DNA from: Cyclobacteriaceae bacterium
GTDB taxonomy: Bacteria > Bacteroidota > Bacteroidia > Cytophagales > Cyclobacteriaceae
Direction: 5' to 3'
NCBI GenBank assembly: GCA_022842845.1
Contig: JALHOT010000023.1
Span: 1-41,965, forward strand
Length of the DNA: 41,965 nt
The notes beneath the pieces were generated by a model. That model had not been told where the DNA came from. It saw only the letters and a program-made list of their open reading frames with translations, and searched no databases. A program made the position numbers and the translations under genes. Shown here piece by piece: positions 8,173 to 18,600 of this stretch. Within the stretch, counting starts at the first letter, position 1. Every line of letters starts with the position of its first letter.

Positions 8173-9132
8173 TTAGTAATCCAGCGAACTATTTTCTGTT
8201 TTGGCAAGCTCAAGCAATTTCTGGTATTCTTTATTGCTTAAATCGCGCTGGAAGAAATTGATCGGGTTGATTTGGTTGCCTTTATACAATACTTCATAAT
8301 GCAAATGCTCACCAGCCGATCTGCCTGTATTGCCTACATAGCCAATTACCTGGCCGCGCTTAATCTTCTCTCCCTTACTTACGATAAAGCGCACCATGTG
8401 GGCGTAGCGGGTTTCAAATTCAAAGCCATGATCGATGTACACCACATTTCCGAAGGAATCTGAATAGTAAGCATCTTGCACAACACCATCACCAGTGGCG
8501 TAGATGGGCGTTCCTGTGGAAGCAGTAAAGTCAAGTCCCTTATGGGCTGTCCAAACTTTCAACACAGGGTTCAGGCGCATGCCAAAGGTTGTGTGGAGGC
8601 GAAGTAAGTCTTTGTTATCGATGGGTTGAATGGCAGGGCGTGAGGCCCATTCTTTTAATTTTCTATCCAGGAGCTTTTGCAATTCGTTAAAAGATTCATT
8701 TTGAACAGTTAACTGATTGTTGAGCTTCAACGCACGATCGAAAGTATTCGAGATAAGGGTATGCTCTTCTAATGCCTTGCTTTTTCTGGTGGCACCACCG
8801 ACACCGGCTTGCCTCTCAATAGTAGAAAGCGGATTAGCATCCAGGATGACGCGGTAATTCTGGTCATCTTCTTCGGCAAAGAATTTTAATTTTTCTTCAG
8901 TCTCGCCTAAACGATAATTGAGGTGAAACCAGGCTGTCTTCAAATCAGCATTTTTTCTCTCTACCTCCAATAAATCAAGGGGTTTGCTATAGTGTAAAAA
9001 AGTAACATAGCCAGCAAGGGCAAACCCGAAAGAGATTGTCAAGAGCACAGCCATTCTGTTGCGAAGGGCTGTGCCTTTCAATTCGTATCGCTCATAGGCG
9101 CAAGTCTCTTGATTATAGATGTAGCGTGCCAT
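8173..9132 (-). CDS. M23 family metallopeptidase, single-pass membrane type
   Basis: 319 residues. A short cytoplasmic head (YNQETCAYERYE) is followed by one membrane helix near residues 28-48, a coiled-coil stalk to about 180, and a C-terminal LytM/M23 domain. Zinc and catalytic residues are present: AHKGLDF (H-x3-D), TRYAHM and HLHYEV. The enzyme is therefore predicted to cut peptidoglycan cross-links in the periplasm. It is a tandem paralogue of the gene before it; the ATG overlaps that gene's TAA by one base (TAATG), so the two are probably translationally coupled. Unlike EnvC/NlpD-type degenerate members, the active site looks intact. Confidence 0.92.
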   Translation of the reverse strand: MARYIYNQETCAYERYELKGTALRNRMAVLLTISFGFALAGYVTFLHYSKPLDLLEVERKNADLKTAWFHLNYRLGETEEKLKFFAEEDDQNYRVILDANPLSTIERQAGVGGATRKSKALEEHTLISNTFDRALKLNNQLTVQNESFNELQKLLDRKLKEWASRPAIQPIDNKDLLRLHTTFGMRLNPVLKVWTAHKGLDFTASTGTPIYATGDGVVQDAYYSDSFGNVVYIDHGFEFETRYAHMVRFIVSKGEKIKRGQVIGYVGNTGRSAGEHLHYEVLYKGNQINPINFFQRDLSNKEYQKLLELAKTENSSLDY

Positions 9133-10094
9133 TAATCGAGTGACTGGTTTTGTTTGAGACTAATGGAGTGCAATTGCTGGTACTGAGCAGGATCAATGTT
9201 TTGCAAGAAGTAATAAACTGGGTTCTGTTCTTTTCCTTTCTTCAATACTTCATAATGCAAGTGTGGCGCAATGGAACCACCGCTGTTCCCCAGAGTACCA
9301 ATCACTTGTCCTTTTTTAATCTTTTGTCCTCGTTTAACAAGAATGCTTTCCAAATGAGCATAACGGGTACTCAGGTTTGCACTGTGACTCAGCTCTACCA
9401 TGTTACCATAGCCAGCCAATAGGTTACTATGCGACAAATCGCTAACATAACCATCAGCAGTGGCGACTACTTCAGTTCCACGGGGTGCTGCAATGTCAAT
9501 GCCGGGATGATCGTAAAGTCCCTTGTGAAAAGGATGAATGCGCTTGCCAAAACCCGAAATAAGCTTGCCATTATTCACAGGCATGATAGAGGGCGTTACA
9601 CTGAGTTTTGAAAGTGTCTTTTTCCTGTTGCCGGACAACTTATCGCCAAAATAGAAGCTGTTGAAAGTGGCGTCTGTGGTTAAGGTTTCGGTAAAAACTG
9701 TCAGTTCCTTTATTTTTTTACGAAGGCTGTTAACATCGGTAGCTGTGATGAAAGAGGCGTGCTGAATATCATTTTTAGTATCAGTGTCTATAAAGATGCT
9801 ATTGAACAGAGAGGCCTTCAGGGCTTTGTCTTTTTCTTCGATCTGTTCTAGTTGTTGTTCGCTCTCAGTGAATTGTTGTTTCACTAATTCGTAGTGTTGG
9901 CTGAGGGCTCGGTTCTCGGCTCTTAGTTTGGCTTCCTCTTCACTCTCCCAAACAAGGCCATGCAGGGTAGCAATACCGATAAAGAGTAGGCATGAAAGAG
10001 TAAGGAGTAAAGAAAACAATCCTCCAATACGCCAAAGGTTTACACCTTCGCGCTCGTAGCGACACGTCTTGGGATTGTATTTAAACTTTGTCAT
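9132..10094 (-). CDS. M23 family metallopeptidase, single-pass membrane type
   Basis: 320 residues from ATG 10094. It has the same build as its neighbour: a cytoplasmic head YNPKTCRYERE, one membrane helix near residues 24-46, a coiled coil rich in Glu, Lys and Gln, and a LytM/M23 domain from about 185. Active-site residues HPGIDIAAPRG, TRYAHL and HLHYEV are all kept, which predicts a working peptidoglycan endopeptidase. An earlier start at 10118 would add eight residues that break the likeness of the two paralogue heads, so 10094 is chosen. It is the first gene of the minus-strand unit and is divergent from alaS, an arrangement I recall as common in Bacteroidetes. Confidence 0.92.
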   Translation of the reverse strand: MTKFKYNPKTCRYEREGVNLWRIGGLFSLLLTLSCLLFIGIATLHGLVWESEEEAKLRAENRALSQHYELVKQQFTESEQQLEQIEEKDKALKASLFNSIFIDTDTKNDIQHASFITATDVNSLRKKIKELTVFTETLTTDATFNSFYFGDKLSGNRKKTLSKLSVTPSIMPVNNGKLISGFGKRIHPFHKGLYDHPGIDIAAPRGTEVVATADGYVSDLSHSNLLAGYGNMVELSHSANLSTRYAHLESILVKRGQKIKKGQVIGTLGNSGGSIAPHLHYEVLKKGKEQNPVYYFLQNIDPAQYQQLHSISLKQNQSLD

Positions 10095-10158
10095 TTTATA
10101 AATCAGCTTTACCTGCAAAAAAAAGCGTCTAAGCCTCTCAAACTCCCCACTTTACGGT

Positions 10159-10166
10159 TATTTTTG
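10159..10166 (+). promoter_or_regulatory. Possible -7 box for alaS
   Basis: TATTTTTG fits TAnnTTTG exactly and lies 61 bases before the alaS ATG in the divergent gap. I see no TTTG box at the expected distance upstream, so this is only a candidate. Confidence 0.3.
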
Positions 10167-10227
10167 CGGTTTGCCGTTACCTAAAAACGGACTAATATAG
10201 TAAAAACGAGACACTTACAATATTTCT

Positions 10228-12939
10228 ATGATGGATTCGGGTTCGATACGCAGGAAGTTTCTAGAGTTTTTTGAGAAAAAAGGCCATCAAATCGTGCCTT
10301 CAGCCCCTTTGGTGCTGAAAAATGATCCCACTTTGCTCTTTACCAATTCGGGCATGGTGCAGTTCAAAGATTACTTTCTGGGTAATGCCAACCCAAAGAG
10401 CAATCGCGTGGCCGATACACAAAAATGTTTGCGCGTAAGTGGTAAGCACAATGATTTGGAAGAAGTGGGTATCGATACCTACCACCATACCATGTTCGAA
10501 ATGCTGGGTAACTGGAGTTTTGGCGATTACTTCAAAACCGATGCGATCGACTGGGCCTGGGAATTGTTGACAGAAGAATATAAGCTGCCGAAGGATCGAT
10601 TATATGTAACGGTGTTTGGTGGCGATAAGGGCGATAATTTACCTGTAGATACAGAAGCCGAAGCTTTGTGGCAGAAGCACGTTGCCAAAGACAGAATTCT
10701 GCACGGTAATAAGAAAGATAACTTTTGGGAGATGGGGGAGACAGGCCCTTGCGGACCTTGCTCAGAGATTCATATTGATTTACGCAGTGAGGAAGAGATC
10801 AAGAAGGTTTCGGGAAGGGACATGGTGAATACCAGTCACCCGCAGGTGATTGAAATCTGGAACCTGGTCTTCATGGAATTTAACCGTAAGGCCGATGGTT
10901 CATTAGAAAAACTACCGGCACAACACGTAGACACCGGCATGGGCTTCGAGCGCTTGTGCATGGCTATACAAGGTAAAACTTCTAATTACGATACTGATGT
11001 ATTTCAACCACTGATTACATTTATCGGAGAAGCAGCGCATGTAAAATACAAAGCAGACGAGAAGACAGACATCGCCATGCGTGTGATGGCCGATCACGTG
11101 CGGGCAGTATCTTTTGCTATTTGCGATGGACAGTTGCCTTCGAATACGGGAGCCGGTTATGTGATCAGAAGAATTTTGAGAAGAGCTGTTCGTTACGGTT
11201 TTACTTTCCTGAATTTCAAAGAACCCTTCCTATACAAGTTGGTGCCTGTATTGGCCAACCAATTGAAAGATGTATTCAGCGAGTTGAAGGCTCAGGAAGA
11301 ATATGTGAGCAAGGTGATCTTCGAAGAAGAAGCTTCTTTTTTAAGAACATTGGAAAAGGGAATTAGAAGATTTGAAGAAGTATTACCTGGGAGTAGCGAA
11401 AGGATCAACACCCAAGAATTAATCATTTCTAAGAATAAGGATGAAATGATTGAGAGTATGAATACGCGCGATATTCGTAATAAGATTGCTCACACAGGAA
11501 TAGTACCTGGATTTTTCGCTTTTGAATTGTTTGACACTTTTGGATTTCCACTTGACTTAACCTCATTAATAGCAAGAGAAAGAGGGTTTTCTGTTAATGA
11601 AGAGGGTTTCGAAGCCGAAATGAAAAAGCAGAAAGATCGCTCTAAAGCAGCCGCTGCTAAAGAAACAGGCGATTGGATGGCAATTGGTGAGGATGTAAAA
11701 ACTGAATTTACCGGTTACGATTCACTGGAAGAAGATGTGAAGCTGGTGAAGTACCGTATCATCAAGCAAAAGAATAAAGAGCTTTATCAATTAGTCTTTA
11801 ACAAAACACCTTTCTATGCTGAAAGTGGTGGACAGGTAGGAGATACCGGCTTTATTGAATCAGCCAACGAGAAGATATTTATTATCGATACGAAAAAGGA
11901 AAATGAACTCATTGTTCACTTTGCTGAAAAATTACCAGAGAGTTTAACTGCCAATTTTCATGCGGTAGTGCAGCGCGATAAGCGCAGGCAGAGTATGAAT
12001 AATCACTCTGCTACTCACTTATTGCATGCAGCCTTGCGCCAGGTATTGGGTAAACATGTAGAGCAGAAAGGTTCTTTGGTCAATGACAAAATCTTGCGCT
12101 TCGATTTTTCGCACTTCGCTGCCATGACTCCAGAAGAGATCAGAAAAGTGGAAGACATCGTGAACCAAAAAGTACGTGAGAATATTGCACTCGATGAAAA
12201 GCGCAACGTACCTATCGATCAGGCTAAGGCGTTGGGAGCCATGGCACTCTTTGGGGAGAAGTATGGTGACTTCGTACGCGTTATTACTTTCGATCCTAAG
12301 TACTCTGTAGAACTATGTGGAGGTACACACGTAAGAGCCACTGGTAATATTGGTCTGTTCAAAATTACATCGGAGAGCTCAGTAGCGGCTGGCGTGCGTA
12401 GGATTGAGGCCATCACAGCGGATGAGGCGGAAGCTTATGTCCGCAATGAGGTGTCTTTACTGGATGAGATTCGTGATATGCTGAAAAACCCTAAAGATCT
12501 TTCATCAGCTATCAAAGCCTTGGCAGAAGAGAAGCAAGCCTTGGAAAAGAAATTGGAAGTTTTCAATCAGGAAAAAGCCAATCTGGTAAAAGATGCCTTA
12601 GCAGCCAAAGCAGTGAAGCATGGCTCAATGACACTTATTGTGGAGAAAGTATCTTTACCCAATGCCGATGCGGTGAAGAACGTTGCCTATGCTTTGCGCA
12701 ACCAGTTCGAAGATCTATTGCTGGTGCTGGCAGCTGAGGTAGAAGGAAAGCCTCAGGTATGTGTGATGCTGGGCGAGAAGCTGGCGGCATCAAAAACACA
12801 TCATGCAGGTAATATGGTGAAGGAGTTGGCGAAAGAGATTGATGGTGGTGGAGGTGGTCAGCCTTTCTTTGCTACGGCTGGTGGTAAAAACCTGGCCGGA
12901 CTAGATGCGGTACTCGCTAAAGCTAAAACTCTATTTTAG
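10228..12939 (+). CDS. alaS: Alanine--tRNA ligase
   Basis: 903 residues. AlaRS charges tRNA-Ala and edits mischarged Ser and Gly. The class II core is visible: IRRKFLEFFEKKGH at the start, LLFTNSGMVQFKDYFLG (motif 1 region), TYHHTMFEMLGNWSFGDYF, and GMGFERL (motif 3). NNHSATHLLHAAL and CGGTHV carry the editing-site His and Cys residues (zinc). The C-Ala tail ends with IDGGGGGQPFFATAGGKN, the usual Gly-rich part. Bacteroidetes AlaRS proteins are commonly near 870 residues; this one carries extra sequence at about residues 388-427, between RRFEEVLPG and FFAFELFDTFGFPLDL. The frame is intact there. The start could be ATG 10228 or 10231. Confidence 0.98.
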   Translation: MMDSGSIRRKFLEFFEKKGHQIVPSAPLVLKNDPTLLFTNSGMVQFKDYFLGNANPKSNRVADTQKCLRVSGKHNDLEEVGIDTYHHTMFEMLGNWSFGDYFKTDAIDWAWELLTEEYKLPKDRLYVTVFGGDKGDNLPVDTEAEALWQKHVAKDRILHGNKKDNFWEMGETGPCGPCSEIHIDLRSEEEIKKVSGRDMVNTSHPQVIEIWNLVFMEFNRKADGSLEKLPAQHVDTGMGFERLCMAIQGKTSNYDTDVFQPLITFIGEAAHVKYKADEKTDIAMRVMADHVRAVSFAICDGQLPSNTGAGYVIRRILRRAVRYGFTFLNFKEPFLYKLVPVLANQLKDVFSELKAQEEYVSKVIFEEEASFLRTLEKGIRRFEEVLPGSSERINTQELIISKNKDEMIESMNTRDIRNKIAHTGIVPGFFAFELFDTFGFPLDLTSLIARERGFSVNEEGFEAEMKKQKDRSKAAAAKETGDWMAIGEDVKTEFTGYDSLEEDVKLVKYRIIKQKNKELYQLVFNKTPFYAESGGQVGDTGFIESANEKIFIIDTKKENELIVHFAEKLPESLTANFHAVVQRDKRRQSMNNHSATHLLHAALRQVLGKHVEQKGSLVNDKILRFDFSHFAAMTPEEIRKVEDIVNQKVRENIALDEKRNVPIDQAKALGAMALFGEKYGDFVRVITFDPKYSVELCGGTHVRATGNIGLFKITSESSVAAGVRRIEAITADEAEAYVRNEVSLLDEIRDMLKNPKDLSSAIKALAEEKQALEKKLEVFNQEKANLVKDALAAKAVKHGSMTLIVEKVSLPNADAVKNVAYALRNQFEDLLLVLAAEVEGKPQVCVMLGEKLAASKTHHAGNMVKELAKEIDGGGGGQPFFATAGGKNLAGLDAVLAKAKTLF

Positions 12940-13001
12940 AAAAGGGGGATTTAAAAATTTGAATTATCAATTTCTGAATTATTCTGCTAACTCATAACGC
13001 C

Positions 13002-14462
13002 TTGAAAGCATCGGTCAGCGATATATACAAAGTTGTTATTGGTTTAGAAGTCCATGCTCAGCTGAGTACCGTATCTAAGATTTTCAGTAGTGAGTCAGTT
13101 GCTTTTGGCGATGCGCCCAACACCCATGTAAGCGCGATCAGCCTGGGGCATCCGGGTACTTTACCTAAGCTGAATAAGCAAGCATTTGAGCATGCCATCA
13201 AGATGGGGTTGGTTTGCCATTCTACCATTTCGCGGTACAATATCTTTGATCGCAAAAATTACTTTTACCCCGATCTGCCGAAAGGTTACCAACTGACGCA
13301 AGACAGAACACCGGTTTGTGTGGGTGGCTATGTTCCCATTACGCTCAAGGATGGGACACAAAAGGATATCGCCCTCAACCGCATTCACCTTGAAGAAGAT
13401 GCAGGCAAACTCATACACGATCAGGACCCAACGGCTAGTCTGGTGGATTTGAATCGTGCGGGTACGCCCTTGATTGAGATTGTTACAGAACCTGTACTGC
13501 GAAGTTCGGAAGAAGCCGCAGCTTTTCTGACTGAAGTGCGTCAGCGTGTTCGTTACCTGGAAATTTGTGATGGAAATATGGAAGAAGGCTCACTGCGCTG
13601 TGATGCCAATATTTCCATCATGCTGAAGGATGCCACGCAATTGGGCAAGAAGGTGGAGATCAAGAATATGAACTCTATCCGTTATGTGCAAAAAGCCATA
13701 GACTTCGAAATAGAGCGGCAGATAGAAGCGATAGAGCAGGGTCTTGATATTATTTCTGAAACGCGCATGTTCGATATTGCCACTGGTAAAACCTATGGCA
13801 TGCGCACCAAAGAGGCGCTCAATGATTATCGCTATTTTCCAGATCCTGACCTCAGCCCGGTTATTGTTTCGGACGAGTGGCTAAATACAATCAAGGCATC
13901 GTTACCCCCCATGGCGGCAGCCTTGCAGCAGAAATTTGTGCAGCAATATGGTTTGCCCCTTTACGATGCACAGGTGCTAACCGACACTAAGGAAATCGCC
14001 TTGTATTTTGAGGAACTTTGCCAGCATACAAAGCATTATAAAGCAGCCTCTAATTGGATGATGGGACCGGTTAAAGCTTATTTGAAAACCTTAACAAATA
14101 AGGTGTCGGAAATTCCCCTGCGTCCTGTTATACTTGCTGAGTTGATAGTTTTGGTGGAAAGCGGAAAACTGAGTTTTTCTGTAGCTTCTCAACAGGTTTT
14201 TCCAGCATTGATTGGCAAGGAAAAGGTATCTGCTTTAGAAGTGGCACAGCAATTGAATGTGCTGCACGATAGCAATGAAGAAGCTTTGTTGCCTATCGTG
14301 GAAGAGGTGCTTAAAATCTATCCGCTCAAGGTGGAGGAATATAAAAATGGCAAGAAAGGTATTCTGGCCATGTTTATGGGGGAGGTGATGAAAAGGAGCA
14401 AGGGGAAGGCCGACCCTAAACTGGCCAGTGAATTGTTGACAAAGAAATTGGATGCATTATGA
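13002..14462 (+). CDS. gatB: Asp-tRNA(Asn)/Glu-tRNA(Gln) amidotransferase subunit B
   Basis: 486 residues. GatB phosphorylates the carboxylate of misacylated Glu-tRNA-Gln or Asp-tRNA-Asn and receives ammonia from GatA. The N-terminus VVIGLEVHAQLST, SALGHPGTLP-like SLGHPGTLPKLN, FDRKNYFYPDLPKGYQ, HLEEDAGKL and GSLRCDANIS are GatB signatures. The tail from about residue 330 is the GatB/YqeY helical domain. The gene opens with TTG at 13002; the frame has a TGA at 12975-12977 and no ATG before the conserved core, so TTG is the best start. gatA and gatC are not adjacent. It lies 62 bases after alaS, and its TGA overlaps the ATG of the next gene. Confidence 0.96.
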   Translation: MKASVSDIYKVVIGLEVHAQLSTVSKIFSSESVAFGDAPNTHVSAISLGHPGTLPKLNKQAFEHAIKMGLVCHSTISRYNIFDRKNYFYPDLPKGYQLTQDRTPVCVGGYVPITLKDGTQKDIALNRIHLEEDAGKLIHDQDPTASLVDLNRAGTPLIEIVTEPVLRSSEEAAAFLTEVRQRVRYLEICDGNMEEGSLRCDANISIMLKDATQLGKKVEIKNMNSIRYVQKAIDFEIERQIEAIEQGLDIISETRMFDIATGKTYGMRTKEALNDYRYFPDPDLSPVIVSDEWLNTIKASLPPMAAALQQKFVQQYGLPLYDAQVLTDTKEIALYFEELCQHTKHYKAASNWMMGPVKAYLKTLTNKVSEIPLRPVILAELIVLVESGKLSFSVASQQVFPALIGKEKVSALEVAQQLNVLHDSNEEALLPIVEEVLKIYPLKVEEYKNGKKGILAMFMGEVMKRSKGKADPKLASELLTKKLDAL

Positions 14463-15601
14463 AAAGTATTTTAAAGTTTGCTGTGATCAGTTTGGTGTTG
14501 CTGATATCATGTTCTTCGGCTACCACCGAAAGTGATAACGATGGCGCCTGGTATGTTACCATCCGTGGCAAGGTTGGCTTTCCTCAGCAGGGTCAAATCG
14601 TAATTCAAGAGTTAAAGAGCAATGCGTCATCTTCTTGGCAGGATACCATCCAACTAAAAAGCAATTACACCTTTGCGAAGCGTTTAAAATTAACGGAGCC
14701 GGGCTATTACCGCATCAATTTTTATAATGCACAGGTCGTAAACCTGATCGTTAACCGAAATGACATGGAGGTAAACGTGGATGGCAATAGTCCCCAAGGC
14801 TTTACCGAAATTGTAGGCTCACCTGATATGGACATTATTTCTACGGCACAACGCATGTTGCGCGCTACCGAAACAATGCCTGAAGTAGCCAAGCTGAATG
14901 AAGAATTTGCGGCAGCACAGCGTGCAGGAGATCAGAATAAGATGTTGGCCCTGCAGCAGACCTATATGAAGCTGGCCAAAACGAATACTGATAAAGCAGC
15001 TGCTTATCTCAAGGAGCAAGCACCTTCACTGGCAGTAATTAATTTATTACAGAACAATGCCCTGGATGCTGATCAGTATTTTGATGTATACATGGCAGTG
15101 GCTGAGAAGCTCAGAGCAGAGTGGGGCAATTTTAATCATGCCAAAACTTTTATCGATAAAGTTGATAAGCTGAAGAAACTGGCGATCGGACAGGTGGCAC
15201 CCGAAATTGCTTTGCCAAACCCTGAGGGGCAGGTAGTCAAGTTAAGTTCTTTGAGAGGCCAATATGTGCTGGTTGATTTCTGGGCCAAGTGGTGTGGTCC
15301 TTGTCGCAAAGAAAATCCTAATGTAGTCAAGGCTTTCAATCGCTTTAAGAGCAAAGGCTTTACGGTGTTTGGTGTGTCTTTAGATCGCAATAAGGAAGAC
15401 TGGTTACAGGCCATTGAACAAGATGGTTTAACCTGGACGCATGTATCAGACTTGAAATATTTTCAGTCAGAGGCAGCGAAGCTATACGACATACAAGGCA
15501 TTCCTTACTCTTTGTTGTTAGATAAAGAAGGTAAAATCGTAGCCAAAAATTTGCGTGGTGCTGCACTTGAAGAAAAACTGGAAGAAGTATTAGGCCAGTA
15601 G
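14459..15601 (+). CDS. TlpA-like thioredoxin lipoprotein with DUF4369-type N-terminus
   Basis: 380 residues. The start MKSILKFAVISLVLLISCSS has a lipobox (LISC, Cys18), so it is predicted to be a lipoprotein in the periplasm. Residues 30-120 look like the DUF4369 beta-rich domain (VTIRGKVGFPQQGQIVIQEL), followed by a helical linker to about 235. The C-terminal third is a thioredoxin/AhpC-TSA fold with the redox motif WCGPC at residues 278-282 and the cis-Pro segment IQGIPYSLLLD. It would reduce or shuffle disulfides of envelope proteins. The ATG overlaps the gatB stop (ATGA), which suggests coupled translation, though no functional tie to gatB is evident. It ends five bases from the convergent dnaE end. 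Confidence 0.9.
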   Translation: MKSILKFAVISLVLLISCSSATTESDNDGAWYVTIRGKVGFPQQGQIVIQELKSNASSSWQDTIQLKSNYTFAKRLKLTEPGYYRINFYNAQVVNLIVNRNDMEVNVDGNSPQGFTEIVGSPDMDIISTAQRMLRATETMPEVAKLNEEFAAAQRAGDQNKMLALQQTYMKLAKTNTDKAAAYLKEQAPSLAVINLLQNNALDADQYFDVYMAVAEKLRAEWGNFNHAKTFIDKVDKLKKLAIGQVAPEIALPNPEGQVVKLSSLRGQYVLVDFWAKWCGPCRKENPNVVKAFNRFKSKGFTVFGVSLDRNKEDWLQAIEQDGLTWTHVSDLKYFQSEAAKLYDIQGIPYSLLLDKEGKIVAKNLRGAALEEKLEEVLGQ

Positions 15602-15606
15602 ATCGA

Positions 15607-18600
15607 TTACCGGGCAGGAGATTCGACTAATGCACTTTCTTCAAAAACCTGCTGTGGTCTTTTGTGGATCATGGCAAGCTTTTCCATTTGCTGCACTTCA
15701 ATCATGTAGACACCAAAATCTTCGGTTACTTTTCCTTTGATCAGGTAAAAGCCCCGGCCCCGTAATGGATAACGTTTGTGTACATCGGGGAAATGCACCG
15801 TGTCAAATACTTCTCCCTTAGCATCGTAAAAGGTGCCAAAGCTCATGGCTTCACCATTCTTGGTTCCTGTCGGTTTTGTGGTAACCACATATCCTATGAT
15901 GCTGATTTGTTTGTTTACCCGCTCCGCTAATTGGCGCGCCAGGGTATTGCCCAATGTTTTGTCAGGAAGTAAATCAAAGGGGTCACGCAGGGGAAATCCG
16001 AGCAACTCAATTTCATCAAAGGCATCTTCTTGCGCTAATCTAGCAAGCGGAGGAAGTAATGGAGATTCGGGCTCTGTACTAAACAAAGCGTTGCTGGTAT
16101 TGCTGCGTGTTTTGGCATGACTCATATACAGCATAGCTTCCCAGAGCAAGTGTTGCTTGCTCTTATTGGTAAACCGAAAGGCTCCAATGCGAATCAGTAT
16201 TCTTACCTGCTCTAAGCCTATGCCTTTAATGCGTTGAAGAAAATTATCCAAACTGCTGTAGTTACCATGCAGGGATCTTTCAAGGGCAATATTCCTGGCA
16301 ATTTTTTGCTCCAGGCTTTTCAGGTGGATAAAGCCTATATAGATTGTAATGCCAATGATGGTGGTGAGGTATTCACTTGTGTTGACACAAGGAGCTTCGA
16401 TGATGGCACCATGCATACGCGCTTCATGAAAGTAAAATTCTGTTTGGTAAAAGCCGCCAAAGTTATTGATGACGCCTACCATAAACTCCAAAGGGTAGTG
16501 GGCCTTGAGAAATAAACTTTGGTAACTTTCTACGGCATAACTGGCTGAATGTCCTTTGGCAAACGAATAACCGGAAAAACTTTCTATCTCAAACCACACC
16601 CGATCAATTACTTTCTGATCGTATCCTCTTTGCTGGCAGCTTTCAAAAAAGCGATCGCGTACCCGTTGAAACTCTTCGCGCGATCTGTACTTACCCGACA
16701 TGCCTCTGCGCAATACATCTGCTTCCGTAAGGGTGAGACCTGCAAAATGATGGGCTACTTTAATCACATCTTCCTGGTAAACCATTACGCCATAGGTTTC
16801 GCGCATGAGCTCATCCATTTTCGGATGGATGGCCTCGTAGTGCCCGCCATTTTTCGTGATGTGATAACGCTTAATGTAGGCAGTCATCATACCCGAACTG
16901 GCCACGCCCGGACGAATAATAGAACTGGCCGCTACCAGCGTGAGGTAATCTGAGCATTGTAATTTACCGAGCAACATACGCATGGCTGGCGATTCTACAT
17001 AAAAGCAACCCATGGCTTTACTATTCTTCAAAAGGTCTTTCACCTTTTCATCAGACTTAAATTTTTTAAAGTCATGGATGTCAACATCAATTCCCCGATT
17101 TCGCTTTACGTGCTTAGCGGTTTCTTTAATGTGTCCCAAACCGCGTTGACTAAGTATATCGAATTTGAAAATTCCGAAATCTTCGGCACTGTGCATTTCG
17201 AAATGCGATACCGGTAAACCTTTGGGAGGGAGATCGGTAGCGGTGTAGGCATGAATGGGTGCTTCTGTAATCAACACACCCCCTGCATGAATAGAAATAT
17301 TGGTGGGCAGATCTTTCATGTATTCCGCATAGCGAAATATGAGATCCCTGATTTGGTCGCGCTTTTTATTCTGTGCCGGAAACTCAACGATGTTGTCGAT
17401 TTCTTCTTTTGGCAAACCAAATACTTTTGCTAATTCCCGTAGTACCGACCGCTTTTGATAGGTAGTGTGTGTTCCTAACAAGCATACATGCTCTTCGCCA
17501 TATTTTTGAAAGAGATAGGCATAGATGGCATCACGGTTGTCCCATGAGAAATCAATATCAAAATCAGGAGGAGAACTTCTTTCTTCATTTAAGAAACGCT
17601 CGAAGTACAGATCAAGCTCGATGGGATCAACATTGGTAATGCCCAGACAATAGGCCACTGTGCTATTGGCCCCGCTACCACGCCCTACAAAGTCGTAGCC
17701 CTGACTTTTAGCAAAGGTGATCAGGTCATAGCTGATCAGATAATAAGCTGTGAAATTTTTTCGATCAATAATACCCAGTTCTTTTTCAATGCGCTCATGC
17801 CAGATCGTATCATTATGGCCGTAGATGCGTGTATACCCTTTGCGGGTTTCTTCCCGGAGATATTGCAAGTCACTGGCCTTATTGCCAGTAATGATTTTTT
17901 TGTTTTTGTCCTCTTTCAGATGGAAGTCAATCGAGCAACTATTGAGCAGGTTTTGGGCATTCTCTATCAGTTCAGGAAATGATGCAAATTGTCGTCTCAG
18001 TTCATCTTCAGGCAACATGTACTCATCTTTGTTCGCTTGTTCATGTTCCATTAGTTTACTAAGCAAAGTATTGTTAGCGATGGCGCGCAGCAGCCTGTGA
18101 ACGTTATAATCTCTGTAGCTTACTTTTTTCTTTTTGCCTTCGTGTGTAACAATCGGTGGCCGAAAGGTCACAGGGTGGTGCAAGATAAATTTGTGTGAAA
18201 ACTCCTTTCGCGATGGGTGCAGGGCATACAAGTTGAGTTGTTGTTTGCGAACCAGTATAAATTCATGAGGGAGGAGTGTTTCTGGTTCGAAATTACCGAA
18301 AGGGTAGAGGATGAAAGTATTATCGAGTATGGGTGCTCTTTTCAATAATTTAATCTCATCGCGATTGTAGCGAGAGAGATGCCGGTTAATATTTTCAAAG
18401 CCTTGATTGTTTTTTGCCAGGGCGATGTAGAGCAATTCATGGTCTTGCCTGAATTCTATGCCAACTCCGATGTTAAGTTCGTGAGCCTCTTGACCAAACT
18501 GATTGAGTCCATTTTGATGATTTTTATTTTTATCACAGCATCGTAACATCTCGATGTAGGACGCTGTATTATTAATCTCTGTTAATAATAGTTTATGTAC

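Noticed and set aside
12940-13001. A terminator between alaS and gatB
   Set aside because: The A/T-rich gap has only weak, imperfect pairing and no stable stem with a U tract.
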